Assembly (NCBI RefSeq): GCF_003952345.1
Contig: NZ_CP034433.1
Span: forward strand, 372,001 to 436,000
Direction: 5' to 3'
From: Iodobacter ciconiae
GTDB taxonomy: Bacteria > Pseudomonadota > Gammaproteobacteria > Burkholderiales > Chitinibacteraceae
DNA length: 64,000 nt
Positions 41,710 to 50,977 of the stretch are shown here, piece after piece (the stretch's first letter is position 1; the number at the start of each line of letters is the position of its first letter). A program made the translations under genes and the position numbers. The notes under the pieces were generated by a model. That model was not told where the DNA came from. It ran no database searches and was given only the letters and a program-made list of their open reading frames with translations.

Positions 41710-41776
41710 AGGAGCCCGCTTTAGCGGCAAAAAACAATGTTTTAAAGTTATTTGCGGCTAAAGTTGCCCCTGTGAT
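41710..41776. repeat. Inverted pair of REP-like sequences between tssL and tssE
   Basis: The two elements are AGGAGCCCGCTTTAGCGGCA (41,710-41,729) and TTTGCGGCTAAAGTTGCCCC (41,751-41,770), in opposite orientation 20 bp apart, like a BIME. Both match the REP-like palindrome inside the two vgrG genes. The pair could fold into a long hairpin in the tssL-tssE message. Confidence 0.65.
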
Positions 41777-41820
41777 ATGGATAACTAAACTCAAAGACGC
41801 AGAGGGGCCTGTTTATGGAT

Positions 41821-42516
41821 TTAGGCAATCACCTTGCTGAGCTCCTGAGCCAGCAAAAAACGGTAAGCAATAAAAAGCCCTGCTCCGACTAAAGCCAGTA
41901 GTGCGAAATATAGCCAAAGTGGTAGTTCATGGCGTACAAAGGCTTGAAAGCGCTGTGGCAGCTTCCAGTTAGGGGCAAATTCTGCTTTGCCACCTCTGAC
42001 CTGCTGAATTTCCTGGCCTACCCGGGCGGTTAGATAGCCCAGTTTTTCCTGGCCTTCCAGCAGGTATTTACCCTGAAAACCCAGTAAGAGGCAGGTGTGG
42101 AAGACTTCCATTGCTTCAAAATTATTATTAGGATCGCGGCGTAATACTTCCAGACGATCAAAAAAGCCTTCACCGGCCAGATGCTCGCCAAAAATACGCA
42201 ATTGCAAAGGCATGCGTTCCCATTCTTCGCGCAGGCTGAATTCTGATGAAAGAATAATTTCATCCATCAGCGCGCAAAAAGCATATTTGGCTTCACTGAT
42301 ATTAGGGACTTCTTTGCCAAAGTTGCGGGCATTTTTTTCAAACTGGGCGAGGAAATGATCGACACGGCGATTGAATTCGGCCGCGCTACTCGGAGCATTG
42401 CCGTCTCTGAGCAAAAATAGCAGATAAATACCATCTTCTAATAACTCACGCATGCTGGGGGCGGAGGGTTTGGCAACGGTCAGCGGGTGCGCTTCTGTGT
42501 TAGCGGTTTGACTCAT
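41821..42516 (-). CDS. tssL: T6SS inner-membrane protein TssL (DotU/IcmH type)
   Basis: This 231-residue protein has a cytosolic helical domain (FCALMDEIILSSEF, ERMPLQLRIFGE and GKYLLEG are conserved) and one C-terminal transmembrane helix (LWLYFALLALVGAGLFIAY). It is the short form without an OmpA-like peptidoglycan-binding domain, so another protein may anchor the complex. It is 9 bp from tssK. Confidence 0.93.
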   Translation of the reverse strand: MSQTANTEAHPLTVAKPSAPSMRELLEDGIYLLFLLRDGNAPSSAAEFNRRVDHFLAQFEKNARNFGKEVPNISEAKYAFCALMDEIILSSEFSLREEWERMPLQLRIFGEHLAGEGFFDRLEVLRRDPNNNFEAMEVFHTCLLLGFQGKYLLEGQEKLGYLTARVGQEIQQVRGGKAEFAPNWKLPQRFQAFVRHELPLWLYFALLALVGAGLFIAYRFLLAQELSKVIA

Positions 42517-42525
42517 TTTTTAATC

Positions 42526-43875
42526 TCAGCGAAAGACAGCAATTAACTCAAGTTTTAAATCCGAGAGTGATTGCGGAACATAAATACAAATACTGCGTGA
42601 TTGCAGCATGCGTTGATAAATATCGCCTTTAGGTTCAAAAGCAAAATAATGGTTACCTACGCGAATCGGAATGGCTGAAGGCGTTTGTGCTGCGTAGGAG
42701 ATGCTAACGCCACGCATAGCCGAGTTCAGAATCTTATCCACATCGTCCGGCGCGCCGATTTTAAATTTAAGCGGTACGGTTTCGATGATGCTGGATGACG
42801 ATTGCTCGCTTTGAACCGACAGGTAGAAGTCGACATTCTCAAGGAAGCGGTCGCTTTCCAGGTGACCAATATGAAATGAGGGCTTGGGATATGTGAGCGG
42901 GATCACAGCATAACGCGCTGAAATCACGGTATCGAGCAGCTCACGGATTTGTACATCCAGCACCAGCAGGCTGTCATGCAAAGTCTCGTGGCGATAGGCA
43001 GGAATATCGGCCAGTGTGTAAACCGATGAAAATGTCTGTAATTCACCACAAAATTCAGCAAGGGCGCGATAAAGTTCTTCAGGGTGAAGCGGCTCACACT
43101 TAACCAAATGATTGATGCGGGCGAAATTGCGATTCACCGTGTGCAGCAGCCAGAAAGAGGCGATGTCGGTGGTGCCGTATTCCATTACGTTTTTAGCGCG
43201 CTCACGGTGAGCGCCTGCGAGTGCCTGGCTTTTAACCAGCAGAATATCCAGTAAGCGGCGCAGATTCTGGCTGAGCTCGGGAATGGCGCTTACCGTTGTG
43301 GCGGGCGGGTAAAAGCCTGCACTTAAAGACCACTGGCCAGTGGCGTCTTTTATTAATCGCCCCAGTGGCACCGCTTCGTAACCATCACGGTTTTCTTCTT
43401 CCACCATCAGACGAACATCAAGCTCCAGCGTAGTGATATCGGCTTCCAGTGCCTGTGTGTATAAATCGGCTACCCCCTGATGGGCACTGCGATAGCGGGT
43501 AGAGCGCGAAGCGGTGTTTTCATTGGTTTGCGTGTTGCCGCCATAGGGTTGCAGCTCGGCAAGACAGGCATAAAGTGTGGTGCTTACCCCTACTTGCGGT
43601 AACTCGTTCAGATTACGTGAAAGAGGCAGAGGTTCGGATTGCGGGGCCTGAAACAGGCTGCCATCTCTGAATAAAAGCGAGAGCGAATCAAGGCGGATCT
43701 GCCCGCCACGCAGAGCGACTTCATCAATTTGAAATTTTTGCAGGCCCCAGCTATGGCGGCTGAGCAAATTGCGCGTTTCAGCCTGCTGATAATCTTGTAA
43801 TAAAGACTGCTGCTGGAAGTGCTGTGGGCGAAGGAACATCCCTTCGCCCCATAAAACACGTTTGGCTTTTAACAT
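42526..43875 (-). CDS. tssK: T6SS baseplate protein TssK
   Basis: This 449-residue protein has the family start KRVLWGEGMFLRPQHFQQQ, and the LIxxAxRGVSI-like segment near residue 385. It links the baseplate to the TssJLM membrane complex. I chose the ATG with GGAG upstream that precedes LKAKRV; a 12-codon extension is out of family. It follows tssJ on the same strand. Confidence 0.94.
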   Translation of the reverse strand: MLKAKRVLWGEGMFLRPQHFQQQSLLQDYQQAETRNLLSRHSWGLQKFQIDEVALRGGQIRLDSLSLLFRDGSLFQAPQSEPLPLSRNLNELPQVGVSTTLYACLAELQPYGGNTQTNENTASRSTRYRSAHQGVADLYTQALEADITTLELDVRLMVEEENRDGYEAVPLGRLIKDATGQWSLSAGFYPPATTVSAIPELSQNLRRLLDILLVKSQALAGAHRERAKNVMEYGTTDIASFWLLHTVNRNFARINHLVKCEPLHPEELYRALAEFCGELQTFSSVYTLADIPAYRHETLHDSLLVLDVQIRELLDTVISARYAVIPLTYPKPSFHIGHLESDRFLENVDFYLSVQSEQSSSSIIETVPLKFKIGAPDDVDKILNSAMRGVSISYAAQTPSAIPIRVGNHYFAFEPKGDIYQRMLQSRSICIYVPQSLSDLKLELIAVFR

Positions 43876-43936
43876 AGGAAAACACTCCGGCAAGCCGCTG
43901 TGCCCTTGCACTAACGGCTAGCCACAATAGGTGGAA

Positions 43937-44503
43937 TTATTTGGTTCTCGGGGCTGGCTTTCTGCTGGCAAAACCGCAGTCTGCCTTAAAGCTTGCTGAC
44001 TGGCCCGGCACGAGCAGGGCTTTGGGATGAACAACTTGCAGATAGCAATCCTGTGCTTTAAAGCTGAATTCTTTCTCGCTTCGTACATCCTCGGCGCTGA
44101 CTAGTACCCGCCAGAACTGGGAATCTGGCTTTCTAAAGAAGCCAACTACGCCGATAAATTTAGTTTCTTCGGCGATTTTGTCATCAAGCGTGACGGTTTT
44201 TCCTGGCAGCAGTACAAATTCATTTTGTGCAACGAGCGAGCTGCCCAGCAACTCTGCATCGGTTTTGCCGCTGGCGAGCGAGTCAAAAGTCAGACGGTTG
44301 AATTCTTCAAGCCCTTTGAGCTGATAGAGCCTGAGCACCAGAGACAGGGGCCTTCCACTGCTGTCCCGGTTGAGTGCAGGTTCTGCTTCACCCTGAATTT
44401 TAAAAGGCTTCGGGCCGCTACTGGCACAGGCAGAAAGCAGGAGCAGGCTAGAAATAAGCAATGCCACTTTGGCGTGTTTTTTAAGTGTCTTAATGGGCAT
44501 CAT
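43937..44503 (-). CDS. tssJ: T6SS outer-membrane lipoprotein TssJ
   Basis: This 188-residue lipoprotein has a signal peptide and lipobox LLLSACAS (Cys about 26). The beta-sandwich pattern PLSLVLRLYQLKG and KFIGVVGFFRKPDSQFWR is typical of TssJ/VasD. It starts the leftward tssJ-K-L-E-vgrG1 arm; the 214-bp gap upstream is shared with the rightward arm. I see no firm operator in the gap. Confidence 0.92.
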   Translation of the reverse strand: MMPIKTLKKHAKVALLISSLLLLSACASSGPKPFKIQGEAEPALNRDSSGRPLSLVLRLYQLKGLEEFNRLTFDSLASGKTDAELLGSSLVAQNEFVLLPGKTVTLDDKIAEETKFIGVVGFFRKPDSQFWRVLVSAEDVRSEKEFSFKAQDCYLQVVHPKALLVPGQSASFKADCGFASRKPAPRTK

Positions 44504-44717
44504 CTTCGTATTTTTAGGCTAAAAAAAATGGTTAAAAATGGCATCAGGGAAGGGATTAAAAAACAGAGTAACTATCCGCCCAATGTAGGGATATATATCA
44601 CGAGATAAGGATGTGTGCATGGGGAATAAGCTACATTGGTAAAATCTGGGCATGAGTTATGCTTTTGTTTGGCTTAAATGTAGAATAACGGCTTAGTAAG
44701 TATCTGGAGTTTGGGTT

Positions 44718-45575
44718 TTGTTTGCTATCTTTATGATTTTAATAGTAATATTTTTCGTGTTGGCATGGGTTGGCTGGCGATTTTTTATTGGTGGTGGATC
44801 CGTTGGAGTTTTTCAAGCTGAAAATAAGGCAAAACCCGTAAGTTGCCCGGATACAACAGAAAATAAGAGAAAAGATATTGTAAGTATATTACCTGATAAA
44901 TCAAAGCAAAAAGAATTACTGGTTAATAGATCTTTTTTACATAAAAAGTTGAAATTAGGCCTGTTGCCACTAGCGAGTTTGGTGCTGGTTTTGTGTGTTG
45001 TTGGTGTAACACTGCATTTCAATTCCCGGCATGCTATTGCACCATTCTCGCCTAAGGAATACAGCCAGGTTGCTCACATACAGGGGACATTTACCGAAGC
45101 CAAGCTTGAGCCGCCTCCTGCTTTACCTCCGGAAGTATTTATCAGTGCAGCCGCTGCAGCTGCCCGCCCCGGCTTAGCTACGGCAAATCGTGACTGGGGC
45201 CAGCTAGATCCCCAGTTTGTGCAGACGGTTTTGCAGATTATGAAAAAAATGGCGGAGCGGGGTTACCCTATGGCGCTGCTTGAAGGCTATCGCAGCCCGG
45301 AGCGCCAGGATGATTTGATCTCCAAGGCCAATGTAGTGACTAAGGCAAAGGGGGGGCAAAGTAAGCACCAGTACGGTTTGGCGGTTGATTTGGCACCGAT
45401 GAAAGATGGGAAAATTATTATTTCCGAGCGTGATACATGGGCATTTGCAGCCTATCAGGCTCTGGGGGAGGAGGCCGTTGCAGCGGGGTTGACGTGGGGT
45501 GGAGTTTGGTCATTTAAAGACTATGGGCATATCGAAAAAGCGGGCTCTTTGGCCGCCATATTGCGAAATAAGTAA
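44718..45575 (+). CDS. Membrane-bound M15 peptidase, TagX-like T6SS peptidoglycan hydrolase
   Basis: This 285-residue protein has two hydrophobic helices (residues 1-25 and 80-98) and a C-terminal VanY/M15-type zinc peptidase domain. The ligands are His 217 and Asp 224 in SKHQYGLAVDLAP and His 271 in DYGHIE. In Acinetobacter, a similarly placed M15-type enzyme, TagX, opens peptidoglycan for T6SS assembly, and that role is inferred here. The start is TTG at 44,718 with GGAG upstream; ATG 44,733 is an alternative. tssM follows after 29 bp. Confidence 0.82.
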   Translation: MFAIFMILIVIFFVLAWVGWRFFIGGGSVGVFQAENKAKPVSCPDTTENKRKDIVSILPDKSKQKELLVNRSFLHKKLKLGLLPLASLVLVLCVVGVTLHFNSRHAIAPFSPKEYSQVAHIQGTFTEAKLEPPPALPPEVFISAAAAAARPGLATANRDWGQLDPQFVQTVLQIMKKMAERGYPMALLEGYRSPERQDDLISKANVVTKAKGGQSKHQYGLAVDLAPMKDGKIIISERDTWAFAAYQALGEEAVAAGLTWGGVWSFKDYGHIEKAGSLAAILRNK

Positions 45576-45604
45576 TTTTTGCATTTCATTTTGTATGGAG
45601 ATTC

Positions 45605-48600
45605 ATGTTCATGAAGCATTGGCTGCGTAACGCCAAAGTCACGTCAGCAATCGGGTTTTTGATCCTGATTGCTTTGATCTGGTTTTTAGGTCCATGGTTT
45701 GGTCTGAAAACAGCAGAGGTCCGCTTTGGCTGGATCTTCGCTGTCATGTTGCTATGGGTCTTGACTCTCATGGTCGGTAAATTAATTACGAACCGTGCAG
45801 GTGGCCTGATCGAAAAAATGCTGCTGAAACAAGCAGATGATGCCGTGATTGGTGCCAGTGTTGATAAACGTGCCGAGGTAAACCTTCTGCGCCAGCGCAT
45901 GCTGGGTGCAATTGACACTTTAAAAACATCTCAGCTGGGTAAGTCGCGCGGGAATGCTGCACTGTATGAATTGCCCTGGTACATGATTATTGGCCATCCT
46001 GCAGCCGGTAAAAGCTCGGCTATTTTGCAATCCGGCCTGACCTTTCCTTTTAGTGATAAGGCGGGCGTGCAGGGTGTTGGTGGTACTCGTAACTGTGATT
46101 GGTTTTTTTCTACTGAAGGCGTGCTGCTGGACACGGCAGGGCGATATGCCACGCAAACAGAAGATCGCGTGGAGTGGCTGGAATTTTTAAAATTACTAAA
46201 GCGTCACCGCTCCAAAGCTCCGGTTAACGGCATTTTGGTGACTATTAGTCTGCCAGAGCTGGCTCAGCATCATTCTGAAGGCTTTGCACTTTATGCCCGC
46301 CAGATTCGCGAGCGCATCCATGAAATTGAGGCCACTTTTGGTTTGCAGGTGCCGATTTATCTGATCTTTACCAAGCTTGATTTATTAGGCGGTTTTTCAC
46401 AGTTTTTTGAAGAAATGCCTGAAGAAGAACGCCACCGTGTATGGGGCGCTACGCTGAGTGCCGAGCAGGGTTCGGGTTTTGATGCCAGCCATGTGGTCAG
46501 TATGCAGTTTGATGCGATGTACCGTGGCCTCGTGCAAATTGGTGAAGAAAAGCTGGCGGCTCACCGTGGCAATCAGAATAAACCTGCGTTTTTTGCATTT
46601 CCTATCGAGTTTCATGCACTTAAAGAAGCTGTTGCCAAGTTTGTAAAGCTGTTGCAAGAAGAAGATCCTTATCATGCACGTCCTTTGCTGCGCGGCTTTT
46701 ATTTTTCTAGCGCCTTGCAAGAAGGGGTTCCGCGCATTGGTGCTGCAACTCATGTGTCCAGCCAGTTTGACCTGAGCCGTCAGGGCTTTGATGCACGCCA
46801 GGTACCGGCTTCGTATAGCTATTTTCTGCGCGATTTATTCAGGGAAGTTGTTTTCCCCGATCAGCATTTAGTGTCTCGTCAGACGCGTCCGGCCGGCAGC
46901 CGCTGGCGTATGGCCGGGATGCTGGGCGGCCTGTCTGCTCTGGCTTTGTGTGCAGGGCTCTGGACATGGTCGTATATCGGCAATGAAAAGTTGATGGACA
47001 GTGTGGCCAGTGATCGTGCTGCTGCGCAAAAGCTGGCATCGTCCGGGCAACTTTATGATCGGCTGATTTCTTTGGGAATCTTGCAAAAGCGGATTGAGGA
47101 ATTGCAGTCTTATCGTAAAGACGGCCATCCATGGCAGGTAGGCTTGGGGCTGTATCAGGGTAGAGAGCTGGAAATTGCGCTGCGTAAAGAATATTTTGCC
47201 GGCTTGAAAGAAGCGATGCTGGTTCCGGTGAAAAAGAATCTGGAAATCTCTCTTGAGCAGCTTGCCTCCAATAACGTGGCCGAGCCGGCTCCTGTGCCTG
47301 TAGTGCCTAAGCCAGCGCCGACCCCTGCGCCGACGCCGGCACCAAAGGCTGTTGAGCCAGCGCCTGCTAAAGAGCCTGTAAAAAAACGGGTTCCGGCGCC
47401 GCATAAAAGGGGGCTGCCAAATATTCAGCTTGGTGCATGGGCTATTCCTCAGCGGGCAACGGCACTTGCAGCTACCGCAGAAGCTACACCGGCAGTGCAG
47501 CCTAGGCTGGATCAGGGTTATAACGCGCTGAAAACTTATCTGATGCTGCATGAGCGTGCCCGTATGGATGAGGCGCACCTGACTGATCAGATTCCTCGTT
47601 ACTGGCGCAGCTGGCTGGAAGCCAATAAAGGCAACCGCAGTAATGAAGAAGTGATCGCTGCGGCAGAAAGACTGGTGGCATTTTATGTAAGCCAGATTAA
47701 AGAGCCGGATTTGCCTTTGATTGTTAATGATGAAAAAACGGTGGCTGCTGCGCGTGAAGTACTGCGTGCTTCGCTTAAACGTCTGAGCGCTACGGAGCGG
47801 GTCTACAACGAAATTAAAGCTCGTGCTAACACCCGTTTTGCTCCGCTTACTGTGCCGCGTATTCTGAATAACAAGAATGGTGATGTGGTTGCAGGCAGCC
47901 AGATGGTTGCAGGTGCATTTACCCGTGAAGCCTGGGATAACTTTGTACGCAATTCGATTGACGAAGCCAGCAAGGGTGAAGTGAAGAGTGATGACTGGGT
48001 TCTGGCATCATCTGTGCAGGATAATCTGGGCAGAGATGGCAATATTGAAAAAAACCGGGCTGACCTCGAAGCGCTTTATCGTCAGGAGTATGCAGCAGAG
48101 TGGAAGAAATTTTTGCAAGGCGTAGTGATTCGTGATTTCAATGATCTGCCTTTTGCGGGCAATGCAATTGGTCAGCTGGCAGATATACAGGGCTCTCCGG
48201 TTAAATTGATTCTGGCCCGCGCCGCATTTGAAACGGCATGGGATAACCCAAGCGAGCTTTCACGCAAGCTGGAAAACGCCAAGCAATCAGTGCTGGAAAA
48301 AACCACCGCCTTATTAAAGGGAGGCAATCAGCCCGCTACCGTAAATGCAGCTGAGCTGGGCGAAGTGGGCAGGCAGTTTTTAGGCATTACGCGTCTGGTT
48401 CAAAGCGATAGCGCAGGCGCTGCGCCGATTAATAGCTATTTGGAGCAGCTGGGCAAGCTGAAAGGCAAAATGAATCAGATTGCCAGCAGTGACGAGCCAG
48501 GCGCACAGGCGCGTCCACTGGTTCAGGCTACTTTGAATGGCAGCGGCTCCGAGCTGGCAGACACTTTACAGCAGGTTGATAATGTACTGCTTACGCCCCT

Positions 48601-49396
48601 TTCGCAAGAAACTCGCGATATGGTGCGGCCAATGCTGGTTCGTCCTTTGATCCAGACTTATGCTGTGCTGCTTGGGCCGGTGGAAAAAGATCTGAATCAG
48701 GCGTGGCAAAAGGAAGTGTACGGGCAATGGAAAGTACTTTCTGCCAAGTATCCATTTAGTGATTCAGCGAATGAAGCGCCAATGTCAGAAATCGCCAAGT
48801 TTGTAAAACCTAAGGAAGGCACGGTTGATAAATTTACTGAAAAGTATCTGAATGGCTTAGTGACTCAAAAGGGCGACAGCCTAACACCACGCACCTGGGC
48901 CAATCTGGGGATTCGTTTTAACCCGGCCTTTTTAGCTGGAATGGGCCGCTTAAGCAGCATGGCTTCCAGCCAGATGGCAGATTCCTCCAGCGCTAAGTTT
49001 GAGCTGCAGGCGATTCCTACATCGGGCTTGTCCGAGATTGTATTTGAAGTCGATGGGCAGGAAATGCGTTATCGCAACGGCCCTCAGCCTTGGCAGTCAT
49101 TTAACTGGCCAGGCACGGGTAATACGCAGGGCGCCAGAATTCAGGTGGTTGCATTTAGCGGTGTGAGCGCAGTTGTGAGTAATCAGCAGGGGCGTATGGG
49201 CTGGATGCGTTTACTCGCACAAGCCCAGGTCGAGCAGCACGATGCGGATTCGGCAACGCTGACCTGGAAGATTCGTCGGGGAGATGCCGGGGATGCGGAT
49301 GTAGTTCGGTTTAATTTCCGTGCAGTTAGCGGTGTAAACCCCTTGCAACTCTCTGGTTTACGTAAGCTGTCATTGCCAGAACGCGTGACGATGTAA
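45605..49396 (+). CDS. tssM: T6SS membrane complex protein TssM (IcmF)
   Basis: This 1263-residue protein has two N-terminal transmembrane helices, a cytosolic NTPase-like domain with Walker A GHPAAGKSS (130-138), a third helix near 430-450 and a long periplasmic part that would contact TssJ. A Pro/Ala-rich linker (PAPTPAPTPAP) near residues 560-590 is an extension not found in every homologue. The GGAG lies 4 bp before the first ATG and 10 bp before the second. Confidence 0.95.
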   Translation: MFMKHWLRNAKVTSAIGFLILIALIWFLGPWFGLKTAEVRFGWIFAVMLLWVLTLMVGKLITNRAGGLIEKMLLKQADDAVIGASVDKRAEVNLLRQRMLGAIDTLKTSQLGKSRGNAALYELPWYMIIGHPAAGKSSAILQSGLTFPFSDKAGVQGVGGTRNCDWFFSTEGVLLDTAGRYATQTEDRVEWLEFLKLLKRHRSKAPVNGILVTISLPELAQHHSEGFALYARQIRERIHEIEATFGLQVPIYLIFTKLDLLGGFSQFFEEMPEEERHRVWGATLSAEQGSGFDASHVVSMQFDAMYRGLVQIGEEKLAAHRGNQNKPAFFAFPIEFHALKEAVAKFVKLLQEEDPYHARPLLRGFYFSSALQEGVPRIGAATHVSSQFDLSRQGFDARQVPASYSYFLRDLFREVVFPDQHLVSRQTRPAGSRWRMAGMLGGLSALALCAGLWTWSYIGNEKLMDSVASDRAAAQKLASSGQLYDRLISLGILQKRIEELQSYRKDGHPWQVGLGLYQGRELEIALRKEYFAGLKEAMLVPVKKNLEISLEQLASNNVAEPAPVPVVPKPAPTPAPTPAPKAVEPAPAKEPVKKRVPAPHKRGLPNIQLGAWAIPQRATALAATAEATPAVQPRLDQGYNALKTYLMLHERARMDEAHLTDQIPRYWRSWLEANKGNRSNEEVIAAAERLVAFYVSQIKEPDLPLIVNDEKTVAAAREVLRASLKRLSATERVYNEIKARANTRFAPLTVPRILNNKNGDVVAGSQMVAGAFTREAWDNFVRNSIDEASKGEVKSDDWVLASSVQDNLGRDGNIEKNRADLEALYRQEYAAEWKKFLQGVVIRDFNDLPFAGNAIGQLADIQGSPVKLILARAAFETAWDNPSELSRKLENAKQSVLEKTTALLKGGNQPATVNAAELGEVGRQFLGITRLVQSDSAGAAPINSYLEQLGKLKGKMNQIASSDEPGAQARPLVQATLNGSGSELADTLQQVDNVLLTPLSQETRDMVRPMLVRPLIQTYAVLLGPVEKDLNQAWQKEVYGQWKVLSAKYPFSDSANEAPMSEIAKFVKPKEGTVDKFTEKYLNGLVTQKGDSLTPRTWANLGIRFNPAFLAGMGRLSSMASSQMADSSSAKFELQAIPTSGLSEIVFEVDGQEMRYRNGPQPWQSFNWPGTGNTQGARIQVVAFSGVSAVVSNQQGRMGWMRLLAQAQVEQHDADSATLTWKIRRGDAGDADVVRFNFRAVSGVNPLQLSGLRKLSLPERVTM

Positions 49397-49405
49397 GGTG
49401 CTGCC

Positions 49406-50425
49406 ATGCTAAATAATTTTAAACGGGCTCAGGATTTGCCTATGCAGTACGCAATTTTTGGCAAATTACCGCGGCGTGCAGATTTTATCCGCATCAATGC
49501 CAGCCACGCTGTTGCCCAAGATGTTGACCAGTTACTGGCCGATAGCCTGAAGTTTGTGGCTTTAAGGCCCGACTGGCAGACACGCTATATGCAGACATCT
49601 GGCAGCGAATTTCTTATGCACAGCCGTGATTTGCGGGGGGCCTTTTTGGGCGTCACTCTGCCAAGCCATGATGAAGCACAGCGTTATTACCCGCTGGTGG
49701 CTGGAGTTTGTGTGCCCGCTGACGTTTTGCTGGGTAATGAAGCTGAGTTTTTACTGGCCAATGAGTTGTTTTTTTCAGGGTTAAAAGATCAGCTAAGAAG
49801 TGCGATTGATAATTCGGTGGAAATGATTGCCTGCCGCCAGTTTATGGAGGATCAGATGTCGTTTGGCAGCAGGGCAGCTGCAGACCTGGGTCTGGCAGCA
49901 CAGTTGCTTGAACGGCATATGGCGAATACTCCTGCTACATTACTCGAACAGGCATTAAATAAGGTTGGGCGAGGAGATTTGGAATCAACCCTGCTGGCAT
50001 TTGCATTTTATTTGCAATTGTCACGCCGCTACGGTGGCAGCATGGCCTCGCAGATGTTTTTACTGCCGTTGCCTGTCGGTGTGGGAGAGGAAATTCTGGG
50101 GGCCGCTGTTTGGTTATCTCTTTGCCGTGCAGCGATTTATGCCCAAGGAGTCAGCCAGATTAATTTTGCGTTTATTGAACAAGCCGGGGTCCGTTATCTG
50201 GCTTTGACGCTTAATCCACTGACTGATAAGCAGTTGGGTATGTTGTGGGGGGAGACAATTGATCCATTGCAATTAGTGGATGTATCTGATTTGAACGCCC
50301 CCTGGCGCAGTCACCAATCTTATGCCGAGGCTTCATATATTTTGGGGCGGCAATTGAGTGACCCTACATTGTCTTTGTTAAAGTTGCGTGAAATTGTCGT
50401 TAAAATTACTTACGGAATAAGTTAA
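49406..50425 (+). CDS. tagF: T6SS-associated protein TagF
   Basis: This 339-residue protein begins with the TagF/DUF2094 domain (about residues 13-135; FGKLPRRADFIRIN and LPSHDEAQRYYPLV). TagF represses T6SS firing post-translationally in other species. The C-terminal 200 residues are less conserved. It is 9 bp after tssM. A second ATG (49,442), with AGGA upstream, may be the actual start. Confidence 0.88.
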   Translation: MLNNFKRAQDLPMQYAIFGKLPRRADFIRINASHAVAQDVDQLLADSLKFVALRPDWQTRYMQTSGSEFLMHSRDLRGAFLGVTLPSHDEAQRYYPLVAGVCVPADVLLGNEAEFLLANELFFSGLKDQLRSAIDNSVEMIACRQFMEDQMSFGSRAAADLGLAAQLLERHMANTPATLLEQALNKVGRGDLESTLLAFAFYLQLSRRYGGSMASQMFLLPLPVGVGEEILGAAVWLSLCRAAIYAQGVSQINFAFIEQAGVRYLALTLNPLTDKQLGMLWGETIDPLQLVDVSDLNAPWRSHQSYAEASYILGRQLSDPTLSLLKLREIVVKITYGIS

Positions 50426-50468
50426 TTCCGTGTTTTGATTCTGAAACTTACTTTATTTAGGAATGGCA

Positions 50469-50972
50469 ATGGCCAAGGAAAGCACACAGAAAAAACTATC
50501 ACGCGTCCGTCCACCTCGCGTTCAGATTACTTATGACGTGGAAGTTGGTGATGCAATCGAAAACAAAGAGCTCCCTTTTGTATTGGGTGTGGTGGGTGAT
50601 TACACCGGTAATACTCCACAAGTTAAATTGAAAGAACGCAAGTTTATTCAAATTGACCGTGATAATTTTGATGATGTTTTAAAAGGCATGGCACCCAGCC
50701 TTGCCATGAAAGTAGATAACAAATTGAAAGATGACGATTCGCAAATGTCGGTGTCTTTGCAATTTGAATCATTGGCCGATTTTGAACCACAAAATGTGGT
50801 GAATCAGGTTGAGCCATTAAAAAAACTACTGGATGCACGCAGAAGACTTTCGGATCTGCGCAACAAAGTAGTGGGTAATGACAAACTGGAAGAACTACTG
50901 GATGAAGTCGTTCGCGATACCGAAAAATTACATCAGATTAGCCAGGCTAGACCAGCCTCTGCAGAGGAGTAA
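50469..50972 (+). CDS. tssB: T6SS contractile sheath small subunit TssB
   Basis: This 167-residue protein carries [20 protein letters not shown] and [11 protein letters not shown], the TssB/VipA signatures. It pairs with TssC to form the sheath. I chose ATG 50,469, where AGG lies 7 bp upstream; ATG 50,463 overlaps the ribosome binding site. The tssC gene follows after 5 bp. Confidence 0.95.
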   Translation: MAKESTQKKLSRVRPPRVQITYDVEVGDAIENKELPFVLGVVGDYTGNTPQVKLKERKFIQIDRDNFDDVLKGMAPSLAMKVDNKLKDDDSQMSVSLQFESLADFEPQNVVNQVEPLKKLLDARRRLSDLRNKVVGNDKLEELLDEVVRDTEKLHQISQARPASAEE

Positions 50973-50977
50973 TCACT

